A stretch of 64,000 nucleotides of DNA from Verminephrobacter eiseniae EF01-2 (GCF_000015565.1 NC_008786.1:1-64000); one strand, 5' to 3'; counted from the first letter of the stretch, positions 42,665 through 52,770 are shown. A program made the numbers and translations. The notes: generated from the sequence alone by a model not told the origin.

Positions 42665-44041
42665 TCACGCCGGCTGCCGCGCGCGCAGCGGCAGTATCGC
42701 CGACAGCAAGGTGCCGCCGCCGGGGCGCGAAGTGATCGACAGGCGCCCGCCGGCCGCCTCCACGCGATGCCTCATGCCTGCCAGGCCGTGCGAGGTCGGG
42801 GGCAGGGCAGCCGGGTCAAACCCCTGGCCGTCGTCGCGCACCTGCACCGCCACATGGCCGGGATGGGCGTGCACCGACACCAGCACCTGCTGCGCCTTGG
42901 CGTATTTGCCGATATTGGTCAGGGCCTCCTGCACCATGCGGTACACCGTCAGTTGCACGGCTTCGGGCAGTTGCACGGACTCCAGGCTGGTCTCGACCTC
43001 GATGCCCGCGTGCCCGGCAAACTCGCGCGTCAGAATTTCCAGCGCCGCCGTCAGACCCAGGTTGGACAGCGACGAAGGGCGCAGGTCTTCGATGATGCGG
43101 CGCTTGAGCGCGATGCCGCTGTTGAGCGTCTGCGTCAGGTGCGCCAGGCGCTCGGCAATGTCCGGCGCCGCGGCATCGAGCTTGGATTTCAGGCGCGCCA
43201 CATCGAGCTTGGCCGCCGTCAGCAAGGCCCCGAGTTCGTCGTGCAACTCGCGCGCCAGATGCCCCCGCTCCTGCTCGCGCACCTGCTGCAAGTGGTTGGC
43301 CAGCTCTGACAGCGTGGCCGTGCGCTCGCGCACCAGGCCCTCGAGCCGGTCGCGCTCGCGTTCGAGCATTTCCTGCTCGCGCTGGCCCACCTGCTGCACG
43401 GCCCGGGTCTGGCGCAGGTACATGTAAAAGGCGCACAGGCCGATGAGGGTGACCGTGGCAATGCCGATGCGCGATAGCATCAGGGACTGCCCGATCTGCC
43501 GCTGGCCATGCTGCACGCGCTGGTCGCTGCGCTCGCTCAAAACCTGGGCATGGCGGCGGATGGCCTGCATGTGCTCCTGGCCGACATCGGTGTTCAGGAT
43601 GAACTTCCAGGCATCTTCATTGCCCTGGCGGCGCAGGCGCAGGCTCAGATCCATCTCTGCGAGCTTGCGCACCACCCGCCGCGACAGCAGCGCAAGCTCC
43701 TGCGCGTCCTCGGGAAAACCCGAGAGCTGGCTGCGCAGCCGGTCCAGATGGGTCTGCACGGTGGCGACGGCCCGGTCGTAAGGCTCCAGGTAGGTCTCGG
43801 CGCCGGTCAGCAGATAGCCGCGCTGACCGGTCTCTGCATCCAGCATGCTTTGCAGCAAGCTGTTGACATCGCTGCGGGTGCTCTGGCCCAGGGACATTTG
43901 CTGCACCGCGTCCTGCGAGCGCATATGCCCGGTCTCGTTGATGCCCACGAGCACCGCCGCCGCCAACAGCGCCATCGGCAAACTCAGGGCCATCTTGCGC
44001 ACCTTGGGCAACCAGCGCCGGGTGCCTTCCTGGAGATTCAT
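42665..44041 (-). CDS. NarL-type sensor histidine kinase with CHASE3 domain
   Basis: A 458-residue membrane sensor: transmembrane helix about 17-33, CHASE3-like periplasmic four-helix domain (DAETGQRGYLLTGAETYLEPY near 68), second transmembrane helix about 190-210, coiled-coil, then a HisKA_3 dimerisation domain with the phospho-accepting His267 in ARELHDELG. A HATPase_c domain follows (ALTNIGKYAKA, then VRDDGQGFDP). The stimulus is unknown. The divergent LuxR-type regulator 98 bp away is the obvious partner. Confidence 0.92.
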   Translation of the reverse strand: MNLQEGTRRWLPKVRKMALSLPMALLAAAVLVGINETGHMRSQDAVQQMSLGQSTRSDVNSLLQSMLDAETGQRGYLLTGAETYLEPYDRAVATVQTHLDRLRSQLSGFPEDAQELALLSRRVVRKLAEMDLSLRLRRQGNEDAWKFILNTDVGQEHMQAIRRHAQVLSERSDQRVQHGQRQIGQSLMLSRIGIATVTLIGLCAFYMYLRQTRAVQQVGQREQEMLERERDRLEGLVRERTATLSELANHLQQVREQERGHLARELHDELGALLTAAKLDVARLKSKLDAAAPDIAERLAHLTQTLNSGIALKRRIIEDLRPSSLSNLGLTAALEILTREFAGHAGIEVETSLESVQLPEAVQLTVYRMVQEALTNIGKYAKAQQVLVSVHAHPGHVAVQVRDDGQGFDPAALPPTSHGLAGMRHRVEAAGGRLSITSRPGGGTLLSAILPLRARQPA

Positions 44042-44139
44042 GGGTTTTATTTCCGGATAATCACCGCGCATGGTGTGCCCCCACGGCGCCGGCGCTGCCG
44101 GCTTGGGGGCTGCACCCGTTGCAACTGAAAGAAAGATCG

Positions 44140-44772
44140 ATGATCAGGATCGGCATTGTGGATGACCATGCGATTGTGCGCTCCGGGTTGCGCCAGTTCT
44201 TGTCCGAGCAGGTGGACCTGCGGGTGCAAGGGGAGGCGGCCAATGGCCGGCAAGCCATAGACCTGGTGCGCAACCAGGAAATCGACGTGCTGCTGATGGA
44301 CTTGTCGATGCCCGGTCAGAGCGGGCTCGATGCGCTGGCGATGCTGCGCGCCAAGGCGCCGGACATGGGCATTTTGATCCTGAGCGGCTACCCCGAGGAG
44401 CACTATGCGATCAACCTGATCCGCCAGGGCGCCAGCGGCTACCTGAACAAGGAATGCGAGCCTGCGCAGATCGTGCAGGCCATCCGCACCATCGCGCTGG
44501 GCCGCCGCTACCTGACCCCGGTGGTGGCCGAACTGCTGGCCCGACAACTGGGCAGCAAGGACGAGCGGCCAGCCCATCAGCAATTGTCCGAGCGCGAGTT
44601 TCAGGTGTTTCTCAAGCTGGCCCGGGGCGCCACCACGGGCGACATCGCCGAGGCGCTGTCGCTGAGCGTCAAGACCGTGAGCACTTACCGCACGCGGCTG
44701 ATGGAAAAAATGGGGCTGTCATCCAATAGCGACCTGACCTACTACGCGCTCAAGAACCGGCTGATCGATTGA
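44140..44772 (+). CDS. LuxR/NarL-family response regulator
   Basis: A 210-residue two-domain regulator: receiver with phospho-acceptor Asp54 (LLMDLSMPG), then a C-terminal LuxR-type HTH (LSEREFQVFLKLARG, then IAEALSLSVKTVSTYRTRL). The start MIRIGIVDDHAIV at 44140 has a GAAAG ribosome-binding site; the longer frame from 44119 is unlikely. It is divergently paired with the CHASE3 histidine kinase. A MITE-like repeat begins 17 bp after the stop. Confidence 0.94.
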   Translation: MIRIGIVDDHAIVRSGLRQFLSEQVDLRVQGEAANGRQAIDLVRNQEIDVLLMDLSMPGQSGLDALAMLRAKAPDMGILILSGYPEEHYAINLIRQGASGYLNKECEPAQIVQAIRTIALGRRYLTPVVAELLARQLGSKDERPAHQQLSEREFQVFLKLARGATTGDIAEALSLSVKTVSTYRTRLMEKMGLSSNSDLTYYALKNRLID

Positions 44773-44788
44773 CTGGGGCGGGCACACC

Positions 44789-44954
44789 CTAGTGTCGCGT
44801 CACCGATCATCTGTCGGTCTGCGCTGGCCATCGAAGCGCATCGCGGCGTTGCAGCGCTTGCCAATACGCTCGGTATTGGCTGCGCGATGCGCCTTGCGCT
44901 GCGCTCCGATGGCTGCGCGCAGCCTACGACATCTGATCGGTGACACGACACTAG
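44789..44954 (+). mobile_element. MITE-like element, copy 1
   Basis: A 166-bp element bounded by CTAG. Terminal inverted repeats start GTGTCGCGTCACCGATCA and end with the complement (TGATCGGTGACACGACAC). The interior is nearly identical to copies at 46414-46579 (opposite orientation) and 63702-63868. CTAG target sites with TA duplication are typical of IS630/Tc1-type elements, so it may be a MITE of that kind. No transposase; the rest of 44773-45034 holds no gene. Confidence 0.85.
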
Positions 44955-45034
44955 GACACCCGCATCGCCTGCGGCTCCCGGCCCTGAAGGGGACGCCGCC
45001 GCCAGCGAACCGGCAGGGGCGGCGGCATCCGGCA

Positions 45035-45442
45035 TCACGGCAGGACCGGCCCCGTGCCGGGGTCTGCGCTGCGGCTGCCGTGCAGAACGCAGTAGGCCAC
45101 CAGCGCATCGATTTCGTTGGATTTGTCGAACACCGCATCCCCGCCCAACTGCGTGCACCGCATGCGCACGTCAGGGGTGGCGTAGTTGCTCAACACCACG
45201 ATCTTCTGCCCGGGGCGGCGTGCGCGGCAGGCGGCCAGCACACCCAGACCATTGCCCTGGCGCAGGAAGAGATCGACGATGGCCAGATCCCACTGGCCAG
45301 CGTGCGTCGTGAGCCACTCCTTGCCGGCGTCTTCGGTTTCTGCAACGCCGACGGCCTGCACCGACGCCAACTCCTCCAGGGTGCCGATCAGGTTCTCCCG
45401 GATGGTCGCATTGTCTTCAACGAAGTAGGTACGCAGTTTCAC
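45035..45442 (-). CDS. Single-domain response regulator
   Basis: A 135-residue stand-alone receiver: acidic pair in FVEDN near residue 9, phospho-acceptor Asp57 (AIVDLFLRQG), conserved Lys107 (VFDKSNE). No output domain. It begins at a GTG with a GGAG ribosome-binding site. No histidine kinase is adjacent on this strand; the nearest is at 42665-44041. It follows moeB on the same strand with a 133-bp gap and is bounded by two inverted MITE copies. Confidence 0.85.
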   Translation of the reverse strand: MKLRTYFVEDNATIRENLIGTLEELASVQAVGVAETEDAGKEWLTTHAGQWDLAIVDLFLRQGNGLGVLAACRARRPGQKIVVLSNYATPDVRMRCTQLGGDAVFDKSNEIDALVAYCVLHGSRSADPGTGPVLP

Positions 45443-45575
45443 GGACGGCTCCAGTGTTGCGAGCAGCGCGCGCGCCTGCGCTGCTCGGGTCTGCAAAACG
45501 GTCGGGCATGGAGCGGCCCCGATCGTGCCAGCGGCCGGCAGCGCACCGCACCGTAGCAGCGTACCGCAGCACGCC

Positions 45576-46325
45576 CTACCGGGGCGCGCACACGGTGCAG
45601 CCGGGGCTGCGCTGCACGCGGATGCAGTTCCAGCGCATCGAGCGCCCGTCGAGCATCCAGAGCCGGCCGGCCAGCGATTGCCCGATGCCGGCCAGCAGCT
45701 TGAGCGCTTCGGCGGCCTGCAGCGCGCCCACCACCCCGACCAGCGGCGCAAACACGCCCATCGTGGCGCAGCGCGCCTCCTCGAAATCGGCATCGGGCGC
45801 AAAGATGCAGGCGTAGCAGGGGGACTGCGCATCGCGCGGGTCGAGCACCGTCAGTTGCCCGTCGAACCGGAGCACCGCCCCCGCCACCAGCGGCTTGGCC
45901 TGGCGCACACAGGCCGCGTTGATGGCATGGCGCGTGGCGTAGTTGTCGCTGCAATCGAGCACTACGGTGGCCTTTTGCACCAGGCCATCGAGGGTGGCGG
46001 CGTCCACCCGGGCTTGCAGCCCCGTCACCCGCACCTGCGGATTGAGCGCCGCCAGCGCCGCCGCCGCCGACTCCACCTTCGGGCGCCCGACCCGCGCCGT
46101 GGTGTGGGCGATCTGGCGCTGCAAGTTGGTCAGATCCACCACATCGTCGTCGACCAGCGTGATGTGGCCGACCCCGGCCCCGGCCAGGTAGAGCGCCGCA
46201 GGCGAGCCCAGGCCCCCGACACCGATGATCAGCGCGTGCGCGGCCAGAACCCGCTCCTGGCCCTCGATGCCCATTTCATCGAGCAGGATATGGCGGGAAT
46301 AGCGCAGAAGCTGGTCGTCGGTCAT
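45576..46325 (-). CDS. moeB: MoeB/ThiF-family adenylyltransferase
   Basis: An E1-like enzyme that adenylates the C-terminus of a ubiquitin-like sulfur carrier (MoaD or ThiS). The 249-residue product has LLRYSRHILLDEMGIEGQ near 6, GVGGLGSPAALYLAGAG near 36, NLQRQIAHTTARVGRPKVE, and two CxxC pairs (CYAC, CTVC) for structural zinc. The C-terminal VFAPLVGVVGALQAAEALKLL is typical. No rhodanese tail is present. MoeB, ThiF and HesA cannot be fully separated by eye; MoeB is the best guess. Confidence 0.88.
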   Translation of the reverse strand: MTDDQLLRYSRHILLDEMGIEGQERVLAAHALIIGVGGLGSPAALYLAGAGVGHITLVDDDVVDLTNLQRQIAHTTARVGRPKVESAAAALAALNPQVRVTGLQARVDAATLDGLVQKATVVLDCSDNYATRHAINAACVRQAKPLVAGAVLRFDGQLTVLDPRDAQSPCYACIFAPDADFEEARCATMGVFAPLVGVVGALQAAEALKLLAGIGQSLAGRLWMLDGRSMRWNCIRVQRSPGCTVCAPR

Positions 46326-46413
46326 CGATGCGAAGCCCCCCCGGGCCGGCTGCAGCGCCTTCCCCCGAAGGGGACGGCGCCAGCGGCCTGGCAAAACTGG
46401 TTCTGCAGCGTCC

Positions 46414-46579
46414 CTCGTGTCGCGTCACGGATCAGATGTCGTAGGCTGCGCGCAGCCATCGGAGCGCAGCGCAAGGCGCATCGCGCAGCCAATACCGAGC
46501 GTATTGGCAAGCGATGCAACGCCGCGATGCGCTTCGATGGCCAGCGCAGACCGACAGATGATCGGTGACGCGACACTAG
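46414..46579 (-). mobile_element. MITE-like element, copy 2
   Basis: 166 bp, same family as copy 1 but in reverse orientation. The right boundary is CTAG; the left boundary has changed to CTCG. Located in the gap between moeB and the protease gene (46326-46636), which otherwise has no gene. Confidence 0.85.
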
Positions 46580-46636
46580 CGCGGGCCGCGCCCGTTTCGC
46601 GCAGCGCAGCACCATGCAGGCCCAGGCCATGCACGC

Positions 46637-48073
46637 TCAATTGTCTTTCTTTTCTTCCTTGCGCTCCGTCAGCGTTTTGCTGACCAGCACCGCATGGCCC
46701 TTGAGTTGATTGAGCGCTTGCTGCAACTGGAAGTCCTTGTCGGAGCCAAACTCCGGCGCCCGGCGGTCGGCGACGGGCTTTTTGGCCTCGTCCTCCAGGC
46801 GCAGGCGGGCTTCTTCGCGGGCTTTTTCACGGGCCTCGTCCTTCTTTTCTTCGCCCTGGCCGCTGCCCAGGTGCTTGTCCAGGTCGGCCTCGCGCACGCG
46901 CAGCGCGGCAAACAGGTTGCCCTCTTGCGACTCGTCGACCATCACGTCAGGCACGATGCCCTTGGCCTGTATCGATTTGCCGCTGGGGGTGTAGTAGCGC
47001 GCCGTGGTCAGTTTGATGCCGGTGTCCGGGCCCAGCGGGCGCACGGTCTGCACCGAGCCCTTGCCGAAGGTCTGGCTGCCCATGATGGTCGCGCGCTGGT
47101 GGTCTTGCAGCGCGCCGGCAACGATCTCGCTGGCCGAAGCCGAGCCTTCGTTGACCAGCACCACCAGCGGCACCGATTTGAGCGCCGCAGGCAGGCGCCG
47201 CAGCGGATCGCCACTGCCACGGCGCTGGTAGTAGTCGGGCGCGGCCTTGAAGATGGCCTTGCTGTCGGCCAACTGGCCGTTGGTGGAAACCACCGTGACG
47301 TTCTCGGGCAGGAACGCGGCCGAAATCGCCACCGCCGCATCCAGCAAGCCCCCCGGGTCATTGCGCAGATCGAGCACCAGACCCTTGAGCTGGGGCTCTT
47401 GCCGGTAGATCTCTTCGACCTTGCGCACGAAGTCATCGACCGTGCGTTCTTGGAACTGCGACAGGCGAATCCAGGCATAGCCCGGCTCCAGCAGCCGGCC
47501 CTTGACGGACTGGGTCTTGATCTCTTCGCGCGTGATGACGACGGGGAAGGTACGGTTTTCGTCCCTGCGGAAGACGGTCAGCGTGACCTTGGTGCCAGGC
47601 TCGCCCCGCATGCGCTTGACCGCTTCGTTGAGCGTCAGGCCCTTGACGGCGGTGTCGTCGATCCTGGTGATCAGGTCGTTGGTCTTGAGACCGGCGCGAA
47701 ATGCCGGCGAGCCTTCGATGGGCGAGACGATCTTGATCAGCCCATCGTCCTGCGTGATCTCGATGCCCACACCGACGAAGCGGCCGGAGGTGCCTTCGCG
47801 AAATTCCTTGAAGGACTTCTTGTCGAAATACTGGGAATGCGGGTCGAGGCTGGCCACCATGCCGGCGATGGCGTCGGTGATCAGTTTCTTGTCATCCACC
47901 GGCTCTACGTAGTCGGTCTTGACCAGGCCAAACACCGCAGACAACTGCTGAATCTCCTCCAGCGGCAGCGGCGCCATGGCACCGCGCGCCAGCGTTTGCA
48001 GTGACACCGTGGTCAGCGCACCGGCCACCACGCCCACCGCCACCCATCCTGCAATCCTGAGTCTGTGGCCCAT
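46637..48073 (-). CDS. ctp: C-terminal processing peptidase (S41)
   Basis: A periplasmic tail-specific serine protease of 478 residues: N-terminal membrane anchor or signal (residues 5-25), S41 cap region, PDZ domain (VGIEITQDDGLIKIVSPIEGSP near 103, ending AGLKTNDLITRID) and the catalytic domain with VNEGSASASEIVAGAL (nucleophile Ser in SAS) and GSQTFGKGSVQT (general-base Lys). The charged C-terminus is rich in Glu and Lys. The start MGHRLRIAGW is preferred over the open frame to 48154. It follows gpmA on the same strand. Confidence 0.93.
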   Translation of the reverse strand: MGHRLRIAGWVAVGVVAGALTTVSLQTLARGAMAPLPLEEIQQLSAVFGLVKTDYVEPVDDKKLITDAIAGMVASLDPHSQYFDKKSFKEFREGTSGRFVGVGIEITQDDGLIKIVSPIEGSPAFRAGLKTNDLITRIDDTAVKGLTLNEAVKRMRGEPGTKVTLTVFRRDENRTFPVVITREEIKTQSVKGRLLEPGYAWIRLSQFQERTVDDFVRKVEEIYRQEPQLKGLVLDLRNDPGGLLDAAVAISAAFLPENVTVVSTNGQLADSKAIFKAAPDYYQRRGSGDPLRRLPAALKSVPLVVLVNEGSASASEIVAGALQDHQRATIMGSQTFGKGSVQTVRPLGPDTGIKLTTARYYTPSGKSIQAKGIVPDVMVDESQEGNLFAALRVREADLDKHLGSGQGEEKKDEAREKAREEARLRLEDEAKKPVADRRAPEFGSDKDFQLQQALNQLKGHAVLVSKTLTERKEEKKDN

Positions 48074-48217
48074 ACGAACACCTTTGACGCTGCGAAAAAC
48101 CAGACATATCCTGAAAACCTGAAAAAACCCCGAACCCGCTACGGCTTGGCGCAAAGCCTTGACTTTGGCAGTGAAACCGGCGGTCCTGCCCGATTCCTGG
48201 CCGGGCTTTACAGTCTT

Positions 48218-48955
48218 TTACGCTTGGCCCTGCGCCGCTACCGCCGCCGCTGCCTGCGCCGCCGCATCGGCATCGCCCAGATAGTAGTGGCGGATCGGGC
48301 TGAGGTTGGCGTCGAGCTCGTATACCAGTGGAATGGCGTTGGGAATGTTCAGCCCGACGATGTCGGCCTCGGCGATGCGGTCGAGATACTTCACCAGGGC
48401 GCGGATCGAATTGCCGTGGGCCACCAGCACCACGCGCTTGCCCGAAACGATGGCCGGCGCGATGACCTGCGTCCAGAACGGCAGCACACGGGCCACGGTG
48501 TCTTTCAGGCATTCGGTCAGCGGCACGGCCGGCACACCGGCGTAGCGGCGATCGTTGCGCTCGCAACGGGGGTCCGAGACCGCAAGCGCCGGCGGCGGGG
48601 TGTCATAACTGCGGCGCCACAGCAGCACCTGATCGGCGCCGTATTGCCGGGCCATGTCGGCCTTGTTCAGGCCCTGCAGCGCGCCGTAGTGGCGCTCGTT
48701 GAGGCGCCAGTCCCCGACCACCGGCAGCCAACTGCAATCCATCTCGTCCAGCACATGCCACAGCGTATGGATGGCGCGCTGCAACACACTGGTGCACGCC
48801 AGATCGAACATGTAGCCCTCGGCCTTGAGCAGCCGCCCCGCCGACAGGGCCTGGGACACGCCGGTGGGCGTCAGGGGGACATCGGTCCAGCCGGTGAAGC
48901 GGTTTTCGAGGTTCCAGGTGGATTCGCCGTGGCGGATCAGGACGAGTTGGTGCAT
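48218..48955 (-). CDS. gpmA: 2,3-bisphosphoglycerate-dependent phosphoglycerate mutase
   Basis: GpmA interconverts 3- and 2-phosphoglycerate in glycolysis. The 245-residue product has the phosphohistidine motif [10 protein letters not shown] (residues 6-15), [25 protein letters not shown] and [14 protein letters not shown] with the second catalytic His. The Ala-rich C-terminal tail is slightly longer than usual. The gpmA-ctp order on one strand is common in Burkholderiales. Confidence 0.96.
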
Positions 48956-48985
48956 GGCTTTCCCGGGAAGGCAGGGCGAAGCCGG

Positions 48986-49001
48986 GCATTCTAAAGAATG
49001 C
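48986..49001 (-). promoter_or_regulatory. Palindromic -10 region of gpmA
   Basis: GCATTC and GAATGC flank TAAA, a 16-bp dyad about 30 bp before the gpmA start. On the minus strand it contains TTTAGAAT, a fair -10. A repressor site or simple promoter symmetry are both possible. Confidence 0.35.
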
Positions 49002-49113
49002 GCCAAGCCACCAAGCCCCCTCAGGCCCAAGCCCAGGCCCAGGCCCGCGCCCGCGACGCGGGCCTGCCGTGCGGCGCGGCCCCGGCGCCCGTTTGCCAAC
49101 GGCGGCCCGCCAC

Positions 49114-51003
49114 TCAGGGCGCCGTCGGCGGTATTGCAGACGGCGGGTCGGCGCTGGTCCGTGCCGCCCGCAGCCCGGCCTCAGGCATGGCGCCGGGCAG
49201 GCTCGGCGGGGCGGGCGGGCACGCAGCGTCGTGCCATGCACCGGATGCAGGCAGCCTCGCGCGTGTCACCGGCGCGCGCAGGAAGTCGAAGTCGACGCCC
49301 TGGTCGGCCTGCGTCACGGACTGCAAGAACAGCTTGCGATAGCCCCGGTCGGCCCGGGGCGCGACGACCGGGTGTGCGCTCGCGCGCCGGGCCAGTTCCT
49401 GGTCGTCCACCAGCAGCGTCAATGCGCGCTCGCGCACCGACAGGCGAATGCGGTCGCCATTGCGCACATGGGCCAGCGGGCCGCCCACCGCCGCTTCGGG
49501 CGTCACATGCAGCACGATGGTGCCGAAAGCCGTGCCGCTCATGCGGCCGTCCGAGATGCGCACGATGTCCTTGACCCCGGCGCGGGCCAGTTTGCGCGGA
49601 ATCGGGATGTAGCCGGCCTCGGGCATGCCCGGCGCGCCCTTGGGGCCGATGTTCTTGAGCACCAGAATGTCCGCCTGCGTCACGTCGAGCCCATCGCTGT
49701 CGATGCGGCGCGCCAGATCCTCGGCATTCTCGAACACCACCGCCCGCCCCTCATGCTCCATCAGCGCGGCGTCGGCCGTCGATTGCTTGATGATGGCCCC
49801 GCCGGGCGCCAGATTGCCCTGCAGCACCGCGATGCCGCCTTGCGGATAGATTGGGCGCTCCAGCGGCCGAACCACCTGCTGCGCGAAGCCCGGCCCGGCC
49901 CGCTCGATCTCCTCGCCCAAGGTGCGCCCGGTCACGGTCAGCGCGTCCAGATGCAGCAAGGGCTTGAGCTCGCGCAGCAGCGTTGCCATGCCGCCGGCAT
50001 GGTGGAAGTCCTCCATGTAATGCGCGCCCGAAGGTTTCAGGTCCAGCAGCACCGGCGTCTGCCGGCCCATGCGGTCGAATGCATCGAGGTCGATGTCATA
50101 GCCCATGCGGCCCGCGATCGCGGTCAGGTGCACGATGGCGTTGGTCGATCCGCCAATCGCCAGCAACACCCGCATCGCGTTCTCGAACGCCCGGGCAGTG
50201 AGCACCTTATCGATCGTCAGCCCGCTGCGCGCCATCGCGACCGCCTGCGCGCCGGTCTGCTCGGCCACGCGGATACGGTCGGCCGTCACGGCCGGCGGCG
50301 ACGCGCCGCCGGGCACCGTCATGCCCAGCGCCTCGGCGATGCAGGCCATGGTGCTGGCGGTGCCCATCACCGAGCAGGTGCCGACGCTGGCGACCAATTG
50401 CCGGTTCACGTCGGCGATCTCCTGCGCATCGATCTCCCCGGCGCGAAACCGGGCCCAGTAGCGCCGGCAATCCGTGCAGGCCCCCACGCGCTGCGAACGG
50501 TGCGCGCCGGTCAGCATGGCCCCCGTGATCAGCGCAATCGCCGGGATGCCCGCCGATGCCGCGCCCATCAACTGCGCCGGCACGGTCTTGTCGCAACCGC
50601 CGATCAGCACCACCGCATCCATGGGCTGGGCGCGGATCATCTCTTCCGTGTCCATGGACATCAGGTTGCGCGTGTACATGCTCGTAGGCTGCGAGAAGCT
50701 CTCGTGCACCGAGATCGTCGGGAAATCCATCGGCAGGCCACCGGCCAGCAGCACGCCGCGCTTGACGGCCTCGATGAGCTGCGGCGCATTGCCATGGCAC
50801 GGGTTGTAGGCGCTGGCCGTGTTGGCGATGCCGATGATCGGACGCCCCAGCGCCGCGTCGGTATAGCCCGCCCCCTTGATGAAGGCCCGGCGCAAAAACA
50901 GCGAAAAGCCCCGATCGCCGTAGTCGGGCAGCCCCTTGGCAATGCCGTGCGCGGCTTCATCCGGCGCGGTGGCGTGCTGCGGTGATGGATGGGTGTCGGT
51001 CAT
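49114..51003 (-). CDS. IlvD/Edd-family dehydratase
   Basis: A 629-residue dihydroxyacid dehydratase-family enzyme with Fe-S ligand motifs ([34 protein letters not shown]), the [10 protein letters not shown] block and [12 protein letters not shown]. The pattern, with its extra CTDC and a Bug receptor next door, fits sugar-acid dehydratases (arabonate/xylonate type) as well as IlvD, so the substrate is open. The last 45 or so residues (after [10 protein letters not shown]) are Pro/Ala-rich and lie beyond the normal family end, probably a lost stop codon. Confidence 0.85.
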
Positions 51004-51204
51004 GAAGGAGGCAAGAAAAAAAAATGTTGCGGCAAGGAATGGATGCGCCCGCAGGGCCGCAAGCCTGGATGGCCTGGATGGCGTCGATGGCCCGGGTGGC
51101 AGCACCGACATTCTGGATGACTAAACTTCCCGTCGCAGCAGGCAACACCCGCACAGAGATGTCTGCCCCGCATTCCTGTCACATATCCTTCAAGGGGGGT
51201 CTCC

Positions 51205-52203
51205 ATGGCGGCAAGCCTTCTTCGGTCGCGCTGGTGCCAGACTGTGGCCTCAGCGCTGGCCCTGGCCACGGCGTTCTGGGCCACCGCCACGCAGGCGCAG
51301 GACTACCCGCAGCGGCCCGTGAAACTGCTCGTCCCCTACCCGCCCGGCGGCGCGACCGATGTGATCGGGCGTGTGCTGGCGCAGCAGTTGACGCTGGAAC
51401 TGGGCCAGCCGGTCGTGGTGGAGAACCGCCCGGGCGCTGCGGGCAACCTGGGCGCCAGCGCCGTGGCGAAAGAGCCGCCGGACGGGCAGACCCTGCTGAT
51501 GGGCGCGCTGACCAGCCACGCCATCAACAGCGTGCTGTTCACGGCCAAGGCGCCGTTCCATCTGGAGCAGGACTTCGAGCCCATCGCACTGGTGGGGCGG
51601 GTGCCGCTGGTCATCACCGTGGGGCCGACGGTCAAGTCCGCGAATCTGGCGCAGTTCATCGCGCTGGCCCAGTCCAGGCCGGGGACGTTGGCCTACGCCT
51701 CTGCGGGCAACGGCTCGCCGCAGCATCTGGCGGCCGAACTGCTGCAACGGCAGGCCGGGGTGAAACTGCTGCATGTGCCTTACAAAGGCAGCGGCCCGGC
51801 CTTGAACGACCTGATGGGCGGGCAGGTGGATGTGATCATCGACACGCTGCCGGCCACGCAGGCGTTCATCAAAGGCCAGAGGCTGCGCGCGCTGGCGGTC
51901 ACGACCGCGCAGCGGGTGGCGGCATTGCCCGAGGTGCCGACGGCGGCGCAGGCCGGCCTGCAAGACTTCGAGCTTGGCTCCATCTTTGGCGTGCTGGCGC
52001 CGGCGGGAACGCCCAGGCCGATCGTCGAGCGGCTCAGTGCCGCGCTCGGCGCCATTTTGTCCCGGCCGGCGGTCAGGGACTCGCTGAGCACGCAGGGCGC
52101 GATGCCGGCGTTCATGACACCCGAGCAGACGCGGGCCGCCATCCGCAGCGAGGTAGCGCGCTGGAGCAAGCTCGTCGCGCAAAGCGCGATCACGCTGGAG
52201 TGA
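51205..52203 (+). CDS. Tripartite-tricarboxylate-type solute receptor (Bug family)
   Basis: A 332-residue periplasmic binding protein of the BugT/TctC family. The signal peptide ends ATQAQ; then DYPQRPVKLLVPYPPGGATDVIGRV, VENRPGAAGNLGA and VPYKGSGPALNDLMGGQVDVIID are classic Bug motifs. Ligands are usually carboxylates. TctA and TctB membrane partners are not nearby, as is usual in the large Bug families of Comamonadaceae. It is divergent from the dehydratase gene, suggesting a shared substrate. Confidence 0.92.
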   Translation: MAASLLRSRWCQTVASALALATAFWATATQAQDYPQRPVKLLVPYPPGGATDVIGRVLAQQLTLELGQPVVVENRPGAAGNLGASAVAKEPPDGQTLLMGALTSHAINSVLFTAKAPFHLEQDFEPIALVGRVPLVITVGPTVKSANLAQFIALAQSRPGTLAYASAGNGSPQHLAAELLQRQAGVKLLHVPYKGSGPALNDLMGGQVDVIIDTLPATQAFIKGQRLRALAVTTAQRVAALPEVPTAAQAGLQDFELGSIFGVLAPAGTPRPIVERLSAALGAILSRPAVRDSLSTQGAMPAFMTPEQTRAAIRSEVARWSKLVAQSAITLE

Positions 52204-52346
52204 CATACACCAGATGGACACACATGGCGCCCCCGCCTGCCCGCCTTCGGCGCAGCCGGGCAAGGCCATGGTGCGGCGGCTGTGATGCGGCGATCGGCCT
52301 GTCCCTAAAATCACGCCATCGGCCAACCCAAGCCCAAGGACCCTTC

Positions 52347-52754
52347 GTGAAATTCATCATTGACAACTGGTATCTGTTCCTCGTTGCACTGGCTTCGGGC
52401 GGCATGTTGCTGTGGCCGCTCATCAAGAACGCCAGGGACGGCGCGCTGACGCCCGCCAGGGTCGTGCAGATGATCAACCGCGAAAAAGCCGTGGTCATCG
52501 ATGTCTGCGAGACCGAGGAGTTTGCCGCCGGCCATGTGGTTGGCGCCAGGAACCTGCCCCTGGGCCAGATCGAAGAGCGCCTGCCCGGCGTCGTCAAGAA
52601 CAAGGCGCTGCCCGTGGTTCTGGTGTGCGCCACCGGCGCCCGCGCCCGGCGTGCGGTGACCATGGCCAGGAAGCTCGGCTATGACAACGCCCAGGCCATG
52701 GCCGGCGGCCTCGCTGCCTGGCGGGCAGCCAGCCTGCCGGTGGAAAAAACCTGA
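52347..52754 (+). CDS. Membrane-anchored rhodanese-like protein
   Basis: A 135-residue protein with one N-terminal transmembrane helix (WYLFLVALASGGMLLWPLI) and a rhodanese domain with the active-site loop VCATGARARRA (Cys in the CxxGxR form). It may handle sulfane sulfur at the membrane. GTG start with AAGGA 6 bp upstream. It begins a compact set rhodanese-grxC-secB-gpsA, an arrangement often seen in Burkholderiales. Confidence 0.92.
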   Translation: MKFIIDNWYLFLVALASGGMLLWPLIKNARDGALTPARVVQMINREKAVVIDVCETEEFAAGHVVGARNLPLGQIEERLPGVVKNKALPVVLVCATGARARRAVTMARKLGYDNAQAMAGGLAAWRAASLPVEKT

Positions 52755-52770
52755 GCCACGAAAGAGCGCC

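Noticed and set aside
45525..46568. 347-codon plus-strand frame opposite moeB
   Set aside because: Antisense to moeB and ending inside a MITE; similar frames appear in the other MITE copies, so it is a repeat artefact.
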